Positions 27,612 through 36,451 of a stretch of 64,000 nt of DNA are shown piece after piece. The notes beneath the pieces were generated by a model. It worked only from the letters and a program-made list of their open reading frames with translations. It was not told the DNA's origin and did no database searches. The translations under genes were made by a program, and so were the position numbers. The stretch is from an uncultured Saprospiraceae bacterium (GTDB lineage: Bacteria > Bacteroidota > Bacteroidia > Chitinophagales > Saprospiraceae), in contig CALEYL010000018.1 in the NCBI GenBank assembly GCA_937926205.1, forward strand, positions 1 through 64,000, written 5' to 3'. How positions within the stretch are numbered: position 1 is the stretch's first letter; every line of letters starts with the position of its first letter.

Positions 27612-29021
27612 ATGATGCTAAAAAAGCGACTGCCTCTGGATTGCCCATCGGTTACCCGAAAAAATCGATTTTGGGTATTCCATGCCATGATGCTTTTGAG
27701 CATGGGCCGGGGGTATGCGCAGCCTGCATTTGGAGCAGTTAAACCTGTAGTACAACCTGCAGTATACGAGCAGGATACGCTTCCTGCGTCAGTATGGAAG
27801 CCGAAATGGATTTCTAAAAAAGAGTCATTTAAGCTGACCATTAGAAGCATGGTACAGTTATGGAGTGTGTATTCTATAGGTTTTGAAGTGTACAACACCA
27901 CCACAAAAGCCTATGAAGCGGTTGACGATCGCTTTAACCTTTCCCTGCGCCGGGCGGTACTGTCTTTTAGCGGGGAGCCTTATCCGCGACTGCAATACAC
28001 CGTCCTTTTTTACTACGACCAGATTGGCCGCGACATTTTAGCAAGCGGTCTGGGACTGCCAAACAAAGCCGAACCCGGCATTGGAATCCGGGATGCTTAT
28101 TTTCACTGGAAAGCCCTGCCCAAAAGCGAAGGGCTGAACTTTATTGCGGGCTGGTTTCGCCCGCAACTGCAACGGGAAAGCATCACCTCTGCCTGGTCGG
28201 TAAATTCGATGGAAAAATCCAGTTCGCAAAGTTATTTCCGGAGCCATCTGGTAGGCACGGGCTTAGGCAGATCAACCGGCATCAATATTGGTGGATTGAT
28301 CAACTTTAAGAAGACCGGGCTTCTTTATAACCTCGGGGTTTTTAACCCTACGACAACCGGTTTGAACGGCAGTTCTGTGGGGAATATTTTTTCTCCTTTG
28401 CTGACGGGAAGGGTAGTGGTCTCCTTAGGCGATCCGGAAATGGAAAAATACGGCATCGCTTACGAAATCAATTATTTCAACCGGCGCAAAGGAATATCGC
28501 TGGATTTTAACGCTGCCGTGCAGGGGAAAACCGAGCAGTTTGAATCGGCTACTACTTTCGGCCCCGGATTTCTGCTCAACTATGGCGCTCTCAATCTTGA
28601 TGGCGAGTGGATCTGGATGCGGCGCAGGGGGCAGGAAACTTTACCCACACAGGAAATCCGTGCTATTTCTTCAAGATGTGAGACCGGGCATATCCGGATC
28701 GGAATAAACCTGCCTGCAGGCCGCTTTTTACTGGAACCCACGTTGATGGTCATGCACTTTGAAGGGGCGCACGATGCCCTGAAACAAGCCGATGCGCTCG
28801 CTTTGCACTTCTCCTCGGGCGATGAAACCACGTATGACATCGGCGTCAATTGCTATCTGGACCAAAGGAACCTTAAGTTAATGCTGCATTATATCTTTCG
28901 CGACGGCAACCCCGGCGATGCCGGCGACGGCGCTACGGTAAATTCTTATTTTTTCCAGAGCGGGGTAGGGGCCATCAGGAGGGGCAATTGGCTCGGTCTG
29001 GGCATGAATGTTGTTTTCTGA
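27612..29021 (+). CDS. OprP/OprO-type (phosphate-selective) porin
   Basis: This 469-residue protein starts with a signal-like stretch (FHAMMLLSMGRGYAQ) and then shows repeated amphipathic beta-strands, ending in a terminal Phe (MNVVF), as for outer-membrane beta-barrels. Segments such as FNLSLRRAVLSFSGEPYPRLQY, IRDAYFHWKAL and AGWFRPQLQRESITS (in parts) match the OprP/OprO family, which forms anion or phosphate channels. Substrate selectivity cannot be read here. It starts 33 bp after the sterol-desaturase-family gene. Confidence 0.87.
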   Translation: MMLKKRLPLDCPSVTRKNRFWVFHAMMLLSMGRGYAQPAFGAVKPVVQPAVYEQDTLPASVWKPKWISKKESFKLTIRSMVQLWSVYSIGFEVYNTTTKAYEAVDDRFNLSLRRAVLSFSGEPYPRLQYTVLFYYDQIGRDILASGLGLPNKAEPGIGIRDAYFHWKALPKSEGLNFIAGWFRPQLQRESITSAWSVNSMEKSSSQSYFRSHLVGTGLGRSTGINIGGLINFKKTGLLYNLGVFNPTTTGLNGSSVGNIFSPLLTGRVVVSLGDPEMEKYGIAYEINYFNRRKGISLDFNAAVQGKTEQFESATTFGPGFLLNYGALNLDGEWIWMRRRGQETLPTQEIRAISSRCETGHIRIGINLPAGRFLLEPTLMVMHFEGAHDALKQADALALHFSSGDETTYDIGVNCYLDQRNLKLMLHYIFRDGNPGDAGDGATVNSYFFQSGVGAIRRGNWLGLGMNVVF

Positions 29022-29133
29022 GTTTGTTTTAGCGGGTTCAAAATGCTGGTTTTACCCCCGCTGGTTCCAAGCTCCCTGTTGACGCCGATGCAACAATGGC
29101 ACCGCTGCATTTTAAATACGGCTGGGCTCGTAC

Positions 29134-29360
29134 GCACCAAAGTTGCGGGTTCAGCCCGCAGTCAACAATCCATGGTTTTTGTTCCCAAAACCCTCCTTTC
29201 TATACCTCACGTTGTCAAGTTTTGGGCAAGGGAGATTTCCGAAATCTTTGAGATTTCGGAAATCTGGCACTCACATGATGCACAACACCTGGCAGCTCAC
29301 AGTATACCTATCTTTCAGAACTAAAAACCAATGAATATGCGTAGCAAAATAATTGACCAA
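29134..29360. repeat. Dispersed repeat A, left copy, with internal insertion
   Basis: This copy contains ccaaagttgcgggttcagcc with a GCGGG/CCCGC hairpin, aacaatc(c/t)atg, ccctcctt and then ctatctttcag followed by aatgaatatg. The same string in the same order is found at 34602-34728. Relative to that copy, about 100 bp are inserted at 29208-29302. The gap 29022-29373 holds no gene. Its first part (cccgctggttccaag near 29055) also recurs near 34516. Confidence 0.82.
29201..29309. mobile_element. MITE-like palindromic insertion with 7-bp target duplication
   Basis: TATACCT occurs at 29201-29207 and again at 29303-29309, flanking 95 bp absent from the sister repeat at 34602-34728. The insert is centred on a perfect inverted repeat: AGATTTCCGAAATCT (29233-29247), loop TTG, AGATTTCGGAAATCT (29251-29265). 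No coding capacity and no obvious terminal inverted repeats. Confidence 0.6.
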
Positions 29361-29373
29361 CAAGCCTACGGAC

Positions 29374-29829
29374 TCATTTCTTTATTTCCTGAATTCCCTG
29401 TCCACCGGGAAGGTCAATCGTATTATTAAACCGGAAGTTTGTGATTTCTGTGATGGTTCCACAGCACTTTGTACCAAAGGTGTTATATGAAATTTGGAAT
29501 GTATCAACATCGCCGTCACTAAGGCGCATGAAAGCAATATCCGTTTCCGGAAAAAAACTTACCTGCAAAATGCTGTCAAATCCTATGGTTCCACCAGAAT
29601 TGATGGTATGGAAATCAAAGAAAGTCGTGTCTACGCCATTTAAAGCAAAAAACTTTATAAGTTTTTTGTCGTAAAACCTTGTTGGTCCAAAAACTAAATC
29701 TTCCCCGTTTGCTGCACTGATTATTCTAAAATGGCCAAAGTAATTGTCAGAGAGGCAGTCAACCCTGTCGCAGGGACCGCATGAATGAAATAGAAATACG
29801 ATCAGAATAAATGCAATGAATTGTTTCAT
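29374..29829 (-). CDS. Hypothetical lipoprotein
   Basis: Starting at the ATG at 29829, this is 151 residues with a clear lipoprotein signal (MKQFIAFILIVFLFHSC, lipidated Cys17), so it is membrane-anchored on the periplasmic or surface side. The mature part is beta-rich, with four more cysteines (CGPCDRVDC and KCCGT). The ORF can be extended to 29934, but that part overlaps repeat-like sequence. I recognise no family. It is isolated between repeat elements. Confidence 0.72.
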   Translation of the reverse strand: MKQFIAFILIVFLFHSCGPCDRVDCLSDNYFGHFRIISAANGEDLVFGPTRFYDKKLIKFFALNGVDTTFFDFHTINSGGTIGFDSILQVSFFPETDIAFMRLSDGDVDTFQISYNTFGTKCCGTITEITNFRFNNTIDLPGGQGIQEIKK

Positions 29830-29980
29830 CTCAGTAATAATTATTTTATTGTAATGGAATAATGTGTTTTCAGCTTTGATCCGTTTACGGCCACCCGTAG
29901 AACCCATGATGATGTGCACACGTGGGCATAACACTCGAGCTAAGGAAAAAATGAAAGGCAGGCAGGACTAAAAAAGGCAT

Positions 29981-30751
29981 TTACAAGTCCCCGCTATCCA
30001 ATGCGCTGATTTCGTTTTTATACTTCGGTGGCAGGATCAGCGCTTTCAAAAACCAACTAACCTTCATACGAGCACTCAGCTTGTACAGCGCAATCAAAGG
30101 TTGTAAAAGGGAGACGCTCCGGAAGCCAAGCAATTCCCTCACCCTTTTAGGCACGACCAGGGTCTGCGACTCCAACAGGATCCTGTAGCGCATGATCCCC
30201 AGGTGTTTTCGAAACTGGCGAAACAGGTCAGCTGTGTAATGGCTGAATTGCAGATTCTGTTCCATGTGCGCATGCCGCATCTTTTCCCATGCTCCAAAGG
30301 ATTCGGGCAAATCTTTTACGCCCATCCGGCTTCCGACCCGGTAAAAGACATCGAATACTTCTTCTTTTTCGGCATTCGTCAGCTTGCGTTCCAGCACTTC
30401 AAAAGAGCGGATGGAGTAATCAATGAGCATGAAAAGCACATCCCGGTAAGCCTGGTCAGGAATGTGGGCGCCCCGTTTCGCTTCCACATCGGCATGGATC
30501 GCCGCGATGGCGTCAATGGCGCGAAAGGCAGCCTGTTTTTCGGAAAATACAATTGCCCGGGCGTAAGAAACCGTTGAAAAAAGCCGCCCCAACGGATCTG
30601 CGGGCAGCCGGCCTGTAAAATACAGCCAGTCAACCGCCTTGTTGAGTGCAAACTCTGCCGCCGCGCCGGCAAATATGAAAAGGATGGTGTCGCCCTTCCC
30701 CCATATCTGCCGCACCACCGAGTGCTTATCTACGAAAAATTCCTTGCTCAT
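29981..30751 (-). CDS. Oxygenase MpaB-family / DUF2236 protein
   Basis: From the ATG at 30751 (a TTG six codons earlier is the alternative) this is 256 residues. The pattern ILFIFAGAAAEFALNKAVD, DPLGRLFSTVSYARAIVF and AIDAIAAIHADVEAKRGAH (in parts) matches the DUF2236/MpaB family, which includes rubber oxygenase-type heme enzymes; conserved His within the IHADV segment fits. Cofactor and substrate are unknown in this subgroup. It is a single gene flanked by repeats. Confidence 0.8.
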   Translation of the reverse strand: MSKEFFVDKHSVVRQIWGKGDTILFIFAGAAAEFALNKAVDWLYFTGRLPADPLGRLFSTVSYARAIVFSEKQAAFRAIDAIAAIHADVEAKRGAHIPDQAYRDVLFMLIDYSIRSFEVLERKLTNAEKEEVFDVFYRVGSRMGVKDLPESFGAWEKMRHAHMEQNLQFSHYTADLFRQFRKHLGIMRYRILLESQTLVVPKRVRELLGFRSVSLLQPLIALYKLSARMKVSWFLKALILPPKYKNEISALDSGDL

Positions 30752-30889
30752 GATGATGAAGTTGTTCAAGCTGTGACAGGCTGCGGTTCATTTGTAGTGT
30801 GTTTCACATCTCTTATTACACGCTGTACAAACCGCCTGACCAATATAAGCTTATCTATTAACACGGGCACTTGTAGATTGGATCAATAT

Positions 30890-31062
30890 GATGTTTTGCT
30901 GTTGTAGGATATTTGAAACGATATTGATTTTGTCTCGATAATCAGGATTTGATTTGGTGCTTTTTGTAGCCGGGCTGGAGCCCGCAGCCTTGATCCGTTT
31001 ACTACCAAAGGTAGTAACGAGCGCATGATTTTGACGGTGCCGAAGACAGGCGCGAGCGGGGC
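30890..31062. repeat. Dispersed repeat B, left copy
   Basis: About 170 bp closely resemble 34822-34990 in the same orientation: gaacgatattg, ggatttgatttggtgctttt, tgtagccgggctggag, ttgatc(c/g)gtttac, taacgag and gatgggtgcgagcggg-like ends. A further fragment (tttgatccgtttacggcca) is at 29874-29893. It includes a GGGCTGGAGCCC hairpin. No ORF is conserved between copies. Confidence 0.85.
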
Positions 31063-31258
31063 TTACCCCACTGAAATTTTGGAACATTGTGCAAATGTTG
31101 TTCATGTTGCTACAAAGGCAATTAATTGTTCTATTGTTAACCCACAAACTAATTCTCTTATATTTAAGCTTTTAAATGAGGCTTGGGAGAGGTTTGTCCA
31201 AGATCCTAATGAATATATTATTTGGGAAAAATCTCAAAAAATTGAAGCAAGTTTATAA
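31063..31258 (+). pseudogene. 3' fragment of an unknown AT-rich gene
   Basis: Directly after repeat B, an open frame runs without its own start and ends LLNEAWERFVQDPNEYIIWEKSQ...EASL and TAA at 31258. Base composition shifts to AT-rich exactly at the repeat boundary, so this looks like the tail of a gene cut by the repeat. No family was recognised. The stretch 31259-31403 that follows is AT-rich with no gene. Confidence 0.4.
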
Positions 31259-31403
31259 TTTTTGCTTATTAAACCCAGGAGTTACTTCAACATGGTTAAT
31301 TTTTAATAGGTTAAGAGAATAGCTCAGCTTAAAAGAAATGATTGGCAATAGCCTTGATCTTTTTTCTTTATTTTTTGCCTAGTGTACGATCAAAAACACA
31401 ACA

Positions 31404-33068
31404 ATGATACAGATAACAAGACGATTAATCCTTGACTATGAGATGTATTTTGGAGTTAAGCCTCCTGAAAACAGAATTTCTATAATTAAACATATTTGTA
31501 AAGAGAATATACTTTATGAAATAACAGGTCTGAACTATCGATTAAAGCCCAAAAATAGAATACTTGTAGATGATACATTTGAAACTCAGGCAAGAGAGCT
31601 AAGATATTTTACAAGAACCAAAGAGCTTCTTATTAAATACTCAAGCATTGCTAATAAACACACTAAAAATAAAATTGATTTTCCTAATATATTTAATAAG
31701 CCGGCATGTTTATTCGCTATTGAAGAAATTGTAAATTCTGACGAAATACACCCTATTGAAGGGTTTTCGATGGAGGAAACTGAAGTGTGGGAGTCAATTT
31801 TAAAGTACTTACTAGCAGTTAACTATACTATTACTCAAATTAAAAAAGAGCAAGATAGTAGTAAGATTAGCTTTGAATCTTTAAACCCCAAATTAATTCC
31901 ATTAAATGAGATAATAGTTGAAACAGATCCCTTCTATACTGCTTATCGAGGATACTGTTTGATTAATTACTTTCTCAATAATACAATCTTTTCAACAGAA
32001 GTAAGAGAATATTTTTATGAAACTTATGGAGTTGAACCCAATTACTTTGTATTTCAAGTAATTAGCATGTATAATGCAAACCGAAGTGCAAACCCTAATT
32101 GGGATTTTTGCTATTTTGTTAAAGACGGTGATCAAAACCTTTTTGATAAACTAAGTGTTAGAAATTATAATAAAGAAACCTATAAACTTCTTAATATAAG
32201 AAAATCGCCATTTATTAAAATCAGAAAACTTAGATATTTAATTGCAGATAATTCATTTCTTGTTGAAAAAACATACTCTCAGTTTCTTAATGATTTTTGG
32301 TTTGATAGAGTTAAACATATAAAAGACGATATAGGAAATAATAAATTCTCTATTAAGCTTTACAGAAGCGAGTTTGGGTATTTTTTCGAAAAATACCTAT
32401 GTGAAATTCTTAAGAGATGTTTTGAAAATCACCCGCATTCCACATTGTTAATGTTTGATCAACTCAAGGTTAAAGCACCGACAGGGCAGATAGAAATTGC
32501 TGATGTTTATTTTCGATCTGATAATAAAATATTCCTAGGCCAAGTTAAATCTGGTAGTATCTATGATATGGAAAAATATGGAGGAGATATAAATTCTCTT
32601 TATAAAAACGATAGAAATGCATTCTTTGAGAATTTTGGAGTTAATCAAATTGTTGAATCTTTGACAAATGTAAGTCATTATGCTTGCGATGTTGATCCAA
32701 AATTCTTAAATGCTTCTCCCTATGAAATCTATCCTTGCATTATAGTCAATGATAAGCCTTTTCAAACACCTTTGATGGCTAATACTTTTAATACTCGTTT
32801 TCAAGAGTTAATAAAAGACTTTAGCACTAAAAAATTTATAGTAAAACCATTGGCATTAATTCATATTAACGATTTGGAGAGATTAGAAGATGATATTAGC
32901 AAGAACCCTGAAAATATTTGGCATTTGCTTCAATGTAATCACATGAATAGGAAATTTATTCCACCATTTTATAGCGCCATTAATGACAAAGGATTAGGCG
33001 TAAATTACTCTAAAACTGTTTTAGATACATGTAAAATGCTAATCACTAAATATAGCCATAGTGAATAG
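31404..33068 (+). CDS. Unknown AT-rich protein with PD-(D/E)xK-like nuclease core
   Basis: This 554-residue protein is rich in Lys, Asn and Ile, and its gene is much more AT-rich than the surrounding genome, which suggests transfer. I do not recognise the full-length family. The segment at about 325-385 has the layout of a restriction-endonuclease-like fold: a helix with Glu329 (GYFFEKYLCEIL), Asp367 in EIADVYF, and Gln380-Val-Lys382 in FLGQVKSG. An Asp...QxK core is seen in Mrr-type nucleases. The N-terminal 300 residues are helical and unassigned. It sits alone between direct repeats, in a position typical of a defence gene (inference). Confidence 0.72.
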   Translation: MIQITRRLILDYEMYFGVKPPENRISIIKHICKENILYEITGLNYRLKPKNRILVDDTFETQARELRYFTRTKELLIKYSSIANKHTKNKIDFPNIFNKPACLFAIEEIVNSDEIHPIEGFSMEETEVWESILKYLLAVNYTITQIKKEQDSSKISFESLNPKLIPLNEIIVETDPFYTAYRGYCLINYFLNNTIFSTEVREYFYETYGVEPNYFVFQVISMYNANRSANPNWDFCYFVKDGDQNLFDKLSVRNYNKETYKLLNIRKSPFIKIRKLRYLIADNSFLVEKTYSQFLNDFWFDRVKHIKDDIGNNKFSIKLYRSEFGYFFEKYLCEILKRCFENHPHSTLLMFDQLKVKAPTGQIEIADVYFRSDNKIFLGQVKSGSIYDMEKYGGDINSLYKNDRNAFFENFGVNQIVESLTNVSHYACDVDPKFLNASPYEIYPCIIVNDKPFQTPLMANTFNTRFQELIKDFSTKKFIVKPLALIHINDLERLEDDISKNPENIWHLLQCNHMNRKFIPPFYSAINDKGLGVNYSKTVLDTCKMLITKYSHSE

Positions 33069-33194
33069 ATTTGGTGATATTAAATAGATTTACTCTAAAT
33101 TACAAGGCGTCATGAAAGGTTTGTAAAATAATAAGTGGCCTATGAATATTGAATTTTAATACATTAAGAACTCCGAAATAATTTATTCTTAATG

Positions 33195-33422
33195 TTAAAG
33201 TAATTTTAATAATCCCACAATTAAGGCGGTTTGACCAAGCATCATAGTAAGTACCCATATTTTGAGGTCAGCAATTGACTTATCCAGGTCTGCTTTAGTT
33301 GGGATATGGCTGGTTTCCTTCTCTTTTTCAAGGTTGACGATCGCCTCAGCCTGTTCCTTGCTGATCCCGACAGTCATCAGGCTGGTTGCCGCTTTATGTG
33401 TGTCAAAAGTGAGTGTTACCAT
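33195..33422 (-). CDS. Small coiled-coil membrane protein, CCDC90/DUF1640-like
   Basis: The ATG at 33422 gives 75 residues: TFDTHKAATSLMTVGISKEQ, then a helix with EKEKETSHIPTKADLDKS, and a C-terminal hydrophobic helix (VLTMMLGQTALIVGLLKLL). This is the layout of the short DUF1640/CCDC90-like proteins common near phage and island genes. The open frame continues to 33530 (36 more residues), but that part lacks family resemblance. Function is unknown. Confidence 0.68.
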   Translation of the reverse strand: MVTLTFDTHKAATSLMTVGISKEQAEAIVNLEKEKETSHIPTKADLDKSIADLKIWVLTMMLGQTALIVGLLKLL

Positions 33423-33530
33423 ATTTTCATTGTAGCAGGTATTTTCTGATTTGGAAAGGGAAATTAGAAAATCCCGTACCATTTTTGAGGCACTAAAACA
33501 GGTTTCAAGGCGTATATCCTGGTCAATCAT

Positions 33531-34215
33531 GGGTATTTCAGTGATCTGCCTGAAGAATATTCCGAAACGATAGGCAAAATCAATTTGGTCTGCAAGGCAT
33601 ATATGCCGAAGAGGAGTTGTTTGTCGGCAAAAATGTATCGGGCGTCATCTTCAACCTGGTGAACAACTACCCGATGAGCGGAAGAACAAAAACGAGATCA
33701 CGGGTAAGGACTGATGAGCCTTGTTTGATGCGGTGAAGATCACCGTTATGGATGGGGCGGAGGAGAAAAATTAAATTTTGCATTTAACTTTTTTGCAATG
33801 GAAGCCGATTACCCCCGTATATTTGTAGCAATTGCAGGAAAGTCCTGTGAGTTCATTGACAGCTTAGGGTTGGAAACGACGGTGGTGAATCATCGCAATG
33901 GGTAAACCATATACTTGTTTTCCTGCTAATACTGATTGGAGGAATATTTATTAACTTAATAATCAGAAGATTGAATTCCTTAACTAAAAAAGAAGGAGGT
34001 ATTGAGATGAAGGAAAATCTGAGAAAAAAGACTGAAAATCATTCAGTGATAAATGTTACGAAAGAGGTTTTCTTTGGAACCTTGATACACACAGGATTAC
34101 ATAAAATGGCGAGCCTGTTGCTCCATCCCTAAGCTGATCAATGACTTATCTACCGATACAGGAGCTAGTCCCATAAAGACTGGCTTTTTTATTGCCTATA
34201 ACTATATGGTGGATT
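33531..34215 (+). pseudogene. Decayed coding sequence, probably phage-derived
   Basis: No intact gene was found. Pieces of protein-like sequence appear in shifting plus-strand frames: EEELFVGKNVSGVIFNLVNN (about 33608-33680), then in another frame NEITGKD, two TGA codons and ALFDAVKITVMDGAEEKN with TAA at 33774. A 35-codon ORF at 33798-33905 follows, and then a start-less frame with a hydrophobic stretch (LVFLLILIGGIFINLII) up to about 34131. Together with the terminase relic just downstream this looks like an eroded prophage segment. Confidence 0.45.
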
Positions 34216-34560
34216 ATGCCCGAACTCCAAACCAATTTCACCCTCAAACAGTACGAAGTTTATCAGGCGTTCAATGACCCTGTGATTTTGGAATTGTTGA
34301 TTGGTGGTTGAGCACGTGGAGGGAAGACAAGGTGCATCTGCGAAATCATCAAAACTACCTGTGTCGCTTATCCATGAATAGCCTGGCTTATTGGCCGTAG
34401 GGAATGGGATGATCTGAGAAAAACCACATTGATCTCCTTGCTGGATGCCTTGCGCCAAAGTGATATGCGTGAAGGAATTTATTACACCATCTACATGCAA
34501 TCGAAGTGTATACTTCCCCGCTGGTTCCAAGTTCTGTTACTTTCCAACTGCTTCATATAA
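34216..34560 (+). pseudogene. Phage terminase large subunit relic
   Basis: The frame from ATG 34216 reads LQTNFTLKQYEVYQAFNDP, then LELLIGG*ARGGKTRC (a Walker A of the terminase type), IIKTTCVAYP*IAWLIGRREWDDLRKTTLI (quoted in parts) and EGIYYTIY. Two in-frame TGA codons (34309-34311 and 34375-34377) interrupt it, both where the family usually has Gly. After about 34500 a frameshift leads to RSVYFPAGSKFCYF, which resembles the next terminase strand. Only the first 110 residues of roughly 450 remain. The rest is replaced by repeat A. Confidence 0.7.
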
Positions 34561-34601
34561 AAAAATATGCTGCTCGTTGCGACCTTTCAGGGTCGCAAAC
34601 G

Positions 34602-34728
34602 GGCCAAAGTCGCGGGTTCAGCCCGCCGTCAACAATCTATGTTTTTTATTCCCCTAAACCCTCCTTGCTACCTATCTTTCAGGTTTAAAAACCGATGAAT
34701 ATGTATTCCAAAATACTTGACAAGCAGG
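34602..34728. repeat. Dispersed repeat A, right copy
   Basis: Sister of the copy at 29134-29360, without the 100-bp insertion. It starts in gggccaaagtcgcgggttca with the GCGGG/CCCGC hairpin and ends around gatgaatatgtattcc. A GCGACC/GGTCGC hairpin lies just before it (34579-34596). Here repeats A and B are only about 95 bp apart, so they may be one element. Confidence 0.82.
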
Positions 34729-34821
34729 GACTTGGTTTTTTACCCTCGCCGTTGCAGAGTGAGTTGATTTTTTTTACGCGCCGCGCCTGCGCAGATAATA
34801 TGGTTGTTGATGGCTGTGATG

Positions 34822-34990
34822 TGCTGCTGCTCGATGATAATTGGAACGATATTGGTTTTGTGCTGATAACCGGGATTTGATTTGGTGCTTTTTGTAGCCG
34901 GGCTGGAGTCCTCAACTTTGATCGGTTTACGGCCAATAGGTATTAACGAGCTCGTGATTTTGACAGTGCGGAAGATGGGTGCGAGCGGGC
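34822..34990. repeat. Dispersed repeat B, right copy
   Basis: Direct repeat of 30890-31062. The pair brackets the AT-rich gene, the small membrane protein and the terminase relic. After it the sequence runs straight into the 3' end of the AlbA_2 gene. Confidence 0.85.
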
Positions 34991-35015
34991 CATGTCAACC
35001 TAATAGGATACCTTA

Positions 35016-36224
35016 CTATAGTCTTGAGCCGTCTCTACCATAGTTTGGACTCTGAGCCCAGCCTCCTGCTTGCCACAGAATGTCAAATACTGGTTTCACG
35101 ACAGACCAAATATCAGTACTTATGGTAGAGATGAGAGCAGTGGGGAGCTGTATATTCTTTCTTAAAAAGTCATTTGTAGTGCCAAGAGAACGCCTTTCAC
35201 TAAAAAGACAACATCTTTCCACGTTTCGCAAATTGATGAACACTACGTAAGGAGGATCAATGTGAAAATGCTGATATACTTGTATAGTTTCTTGTATGGT
35301 ATCAAATACTACATGCTCCAGATCATCTCCATGAATCATGTTAAGCGGATCTCCATTAGAGTCTCTCCTACTTAAACCTAGAGTATAGAGTTCTATAGAG
35401 CCATCTCTAAATAACTGTTTGTAGGAATATATTGTTTGACCACGGGTTTTGGAGTATGTGAAAAATCCTTCCAGGTTAAGTCCCGCATCAAAAGAACTGT
35501 TGCCCAAAGGGAATATGTGTGAAGAAAGATAATCTTTATTCGCAGGCGATGTCAAATCAATCATATTTTCATTCAAGTGACTGATGGGAATGATATGCAT
35601 AAAGAAAACGCCAACTTCTTCTTCTACTGGTTCAGGAAACATATTGCCTTGGATAACATCAGCAATTCTTTCATTCACAAAAGTTTTTATTCGTTCACTA
35701 ATACTAAAGTTATTCATAAACATGTCGTTAAGCTCAGTGGTGTCCACTGGGTATTTTCCTGAATTTCTTCTTTTATAAAAATTTGATGACTTAGCAGTCA
35801 CCATATGAGGAAGTGTAGCAAATTTAGTTACACCAATTAAAAGAACGATTTTTCCTTCTACAGATACGAAATGGATTGCAGGTGCATTTATTTTTGGGTC
35901 ACTTCCACTACGAATAATGTCCTCGATCGATTGAGTAAGCTTATCTTGGTTATCAACTGTAATCCCTGTGATCTCACAAGGGACTCCTGTATTATTTCCT
36001 TTATCATCTTTTTCTTCTTTAACTCCGTAGACTATAATGCCGCCATCGGTATTTGCCAATGCAGTTATATCAGCAAGAAACTCTACTTTGTTTTTGTCCT
36101 TATCTATATCAATCTTTAACTCCATTTTATATTCAAGAGTTTTAGATTCACTTATTCCAAGGTCAATGAGCCGTTTGATGTCATCTTCTTGAATGTCTTT
36201 GATATACTTACCTAATAAAAACAT
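35016..36224 (-). CDS. AlbA_2/Schlafen-type putative DNA-binding domain protein
   Basis: This 402-residue protein carries an N-terminal AlbA_2 domain at about 15-150: SESKTLEYKMEL, FLADITALANTDGG and IIVYGVKEE, then KINAPAIHFVSVEGKIVLLIGV (in parts) and FYKRRNSGKYPVDTTEL. The domain is found in Schlafen-like and transcription-regulator-like proteins, often in defence or mobile regions. The C-terminal 200 residues are unassigned. The gene is AT-rich compared with the core genome. No helicase or HTH partner is beside it. Confidence 0.82.
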   Translation of the reverse strand: MFLLGKYIKDIQEDDIKRLIDLGISESKTLEYKMELKIDIDKDKNKVEFLADITALANTDGGIIVYGVKEEKDDKGNNTGVPCEITGITVDNQDKLTQSIEDIIRSGSDPKINAPAIHFVSVEGKIVLLIGVTKFATLPHMVTAKSSNFYKRRNSGKYPVDTTELNDMFMNNFSISERIKTFVNERIADVIQGNMFPEPVEEEVGVFFMHIIPISHLNENMIDLTSPANKDYLSSHIFPLGNSSFDAGLNLEGFFTYSKTRGQTIYSYKQLFRDGSIELYTLGLSRRDSNGDPLNMIHGDDLEHVVFDTIQETIQVYQHFHIDPPYVVFINLRNVERCCLFSERRSLGTTNDFLRKNIQLPTALISTISTDIWSVVKPVFDILWQAGGWAQSPNYGRDGSRL

Positions 36225-36321
36225 AATCTTCAGTTTAGAACAAATTTACAATATCTCCATTCAAGTGATATTAGATGGTCTAGTTTTTCCAGACACAAAA
36301 CTAAGTTTACTTTGTGTTACG

Positions 36322-36429
36322 ATGAAAAGAAAAGGACCATTAACAGAAAAGCGAACACGTCGTCAATATGACGCTGAATTTAAGACTTTGGTACTGCAAA
36401 TTATTGCCAATGATTGCAGTGTTAAAGGC
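36322..36429 (+). pseudogene. IS3-type transposase OrfA N-terminal fragment
   Basis: ATG 36322 opens KRKGPLTEKRTRRQYDAEFK then TLVLQIIANDCSVK, which resembles the N-terminal helix-turn-helix of IS3/IS911 OrfA proteins (RRxYxxEFKxxVL). The frame then runs into the tRNA-like relic array, so only about 35 residues of transposase remain. The call rests on a short match. Confidence 0.45.
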
Positions 36430-36451
36430 TGTAGGTTTCAAAAACAAAAAA

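Noticed and set aside
30793..30808. TGTAGTGTGTTTCACA upstream of the MpaB-type gene as a third Crp-type site
   Set aside because: One half-site fits but the other differs at two of five positions and lacks the flanks shared by the two good sites.
34189..34530. 113-residue minus-strand ORF
   Set aside because: It is the antisense of the terminase relic, whose plus-strand translation carries recognisable terminase motifs.
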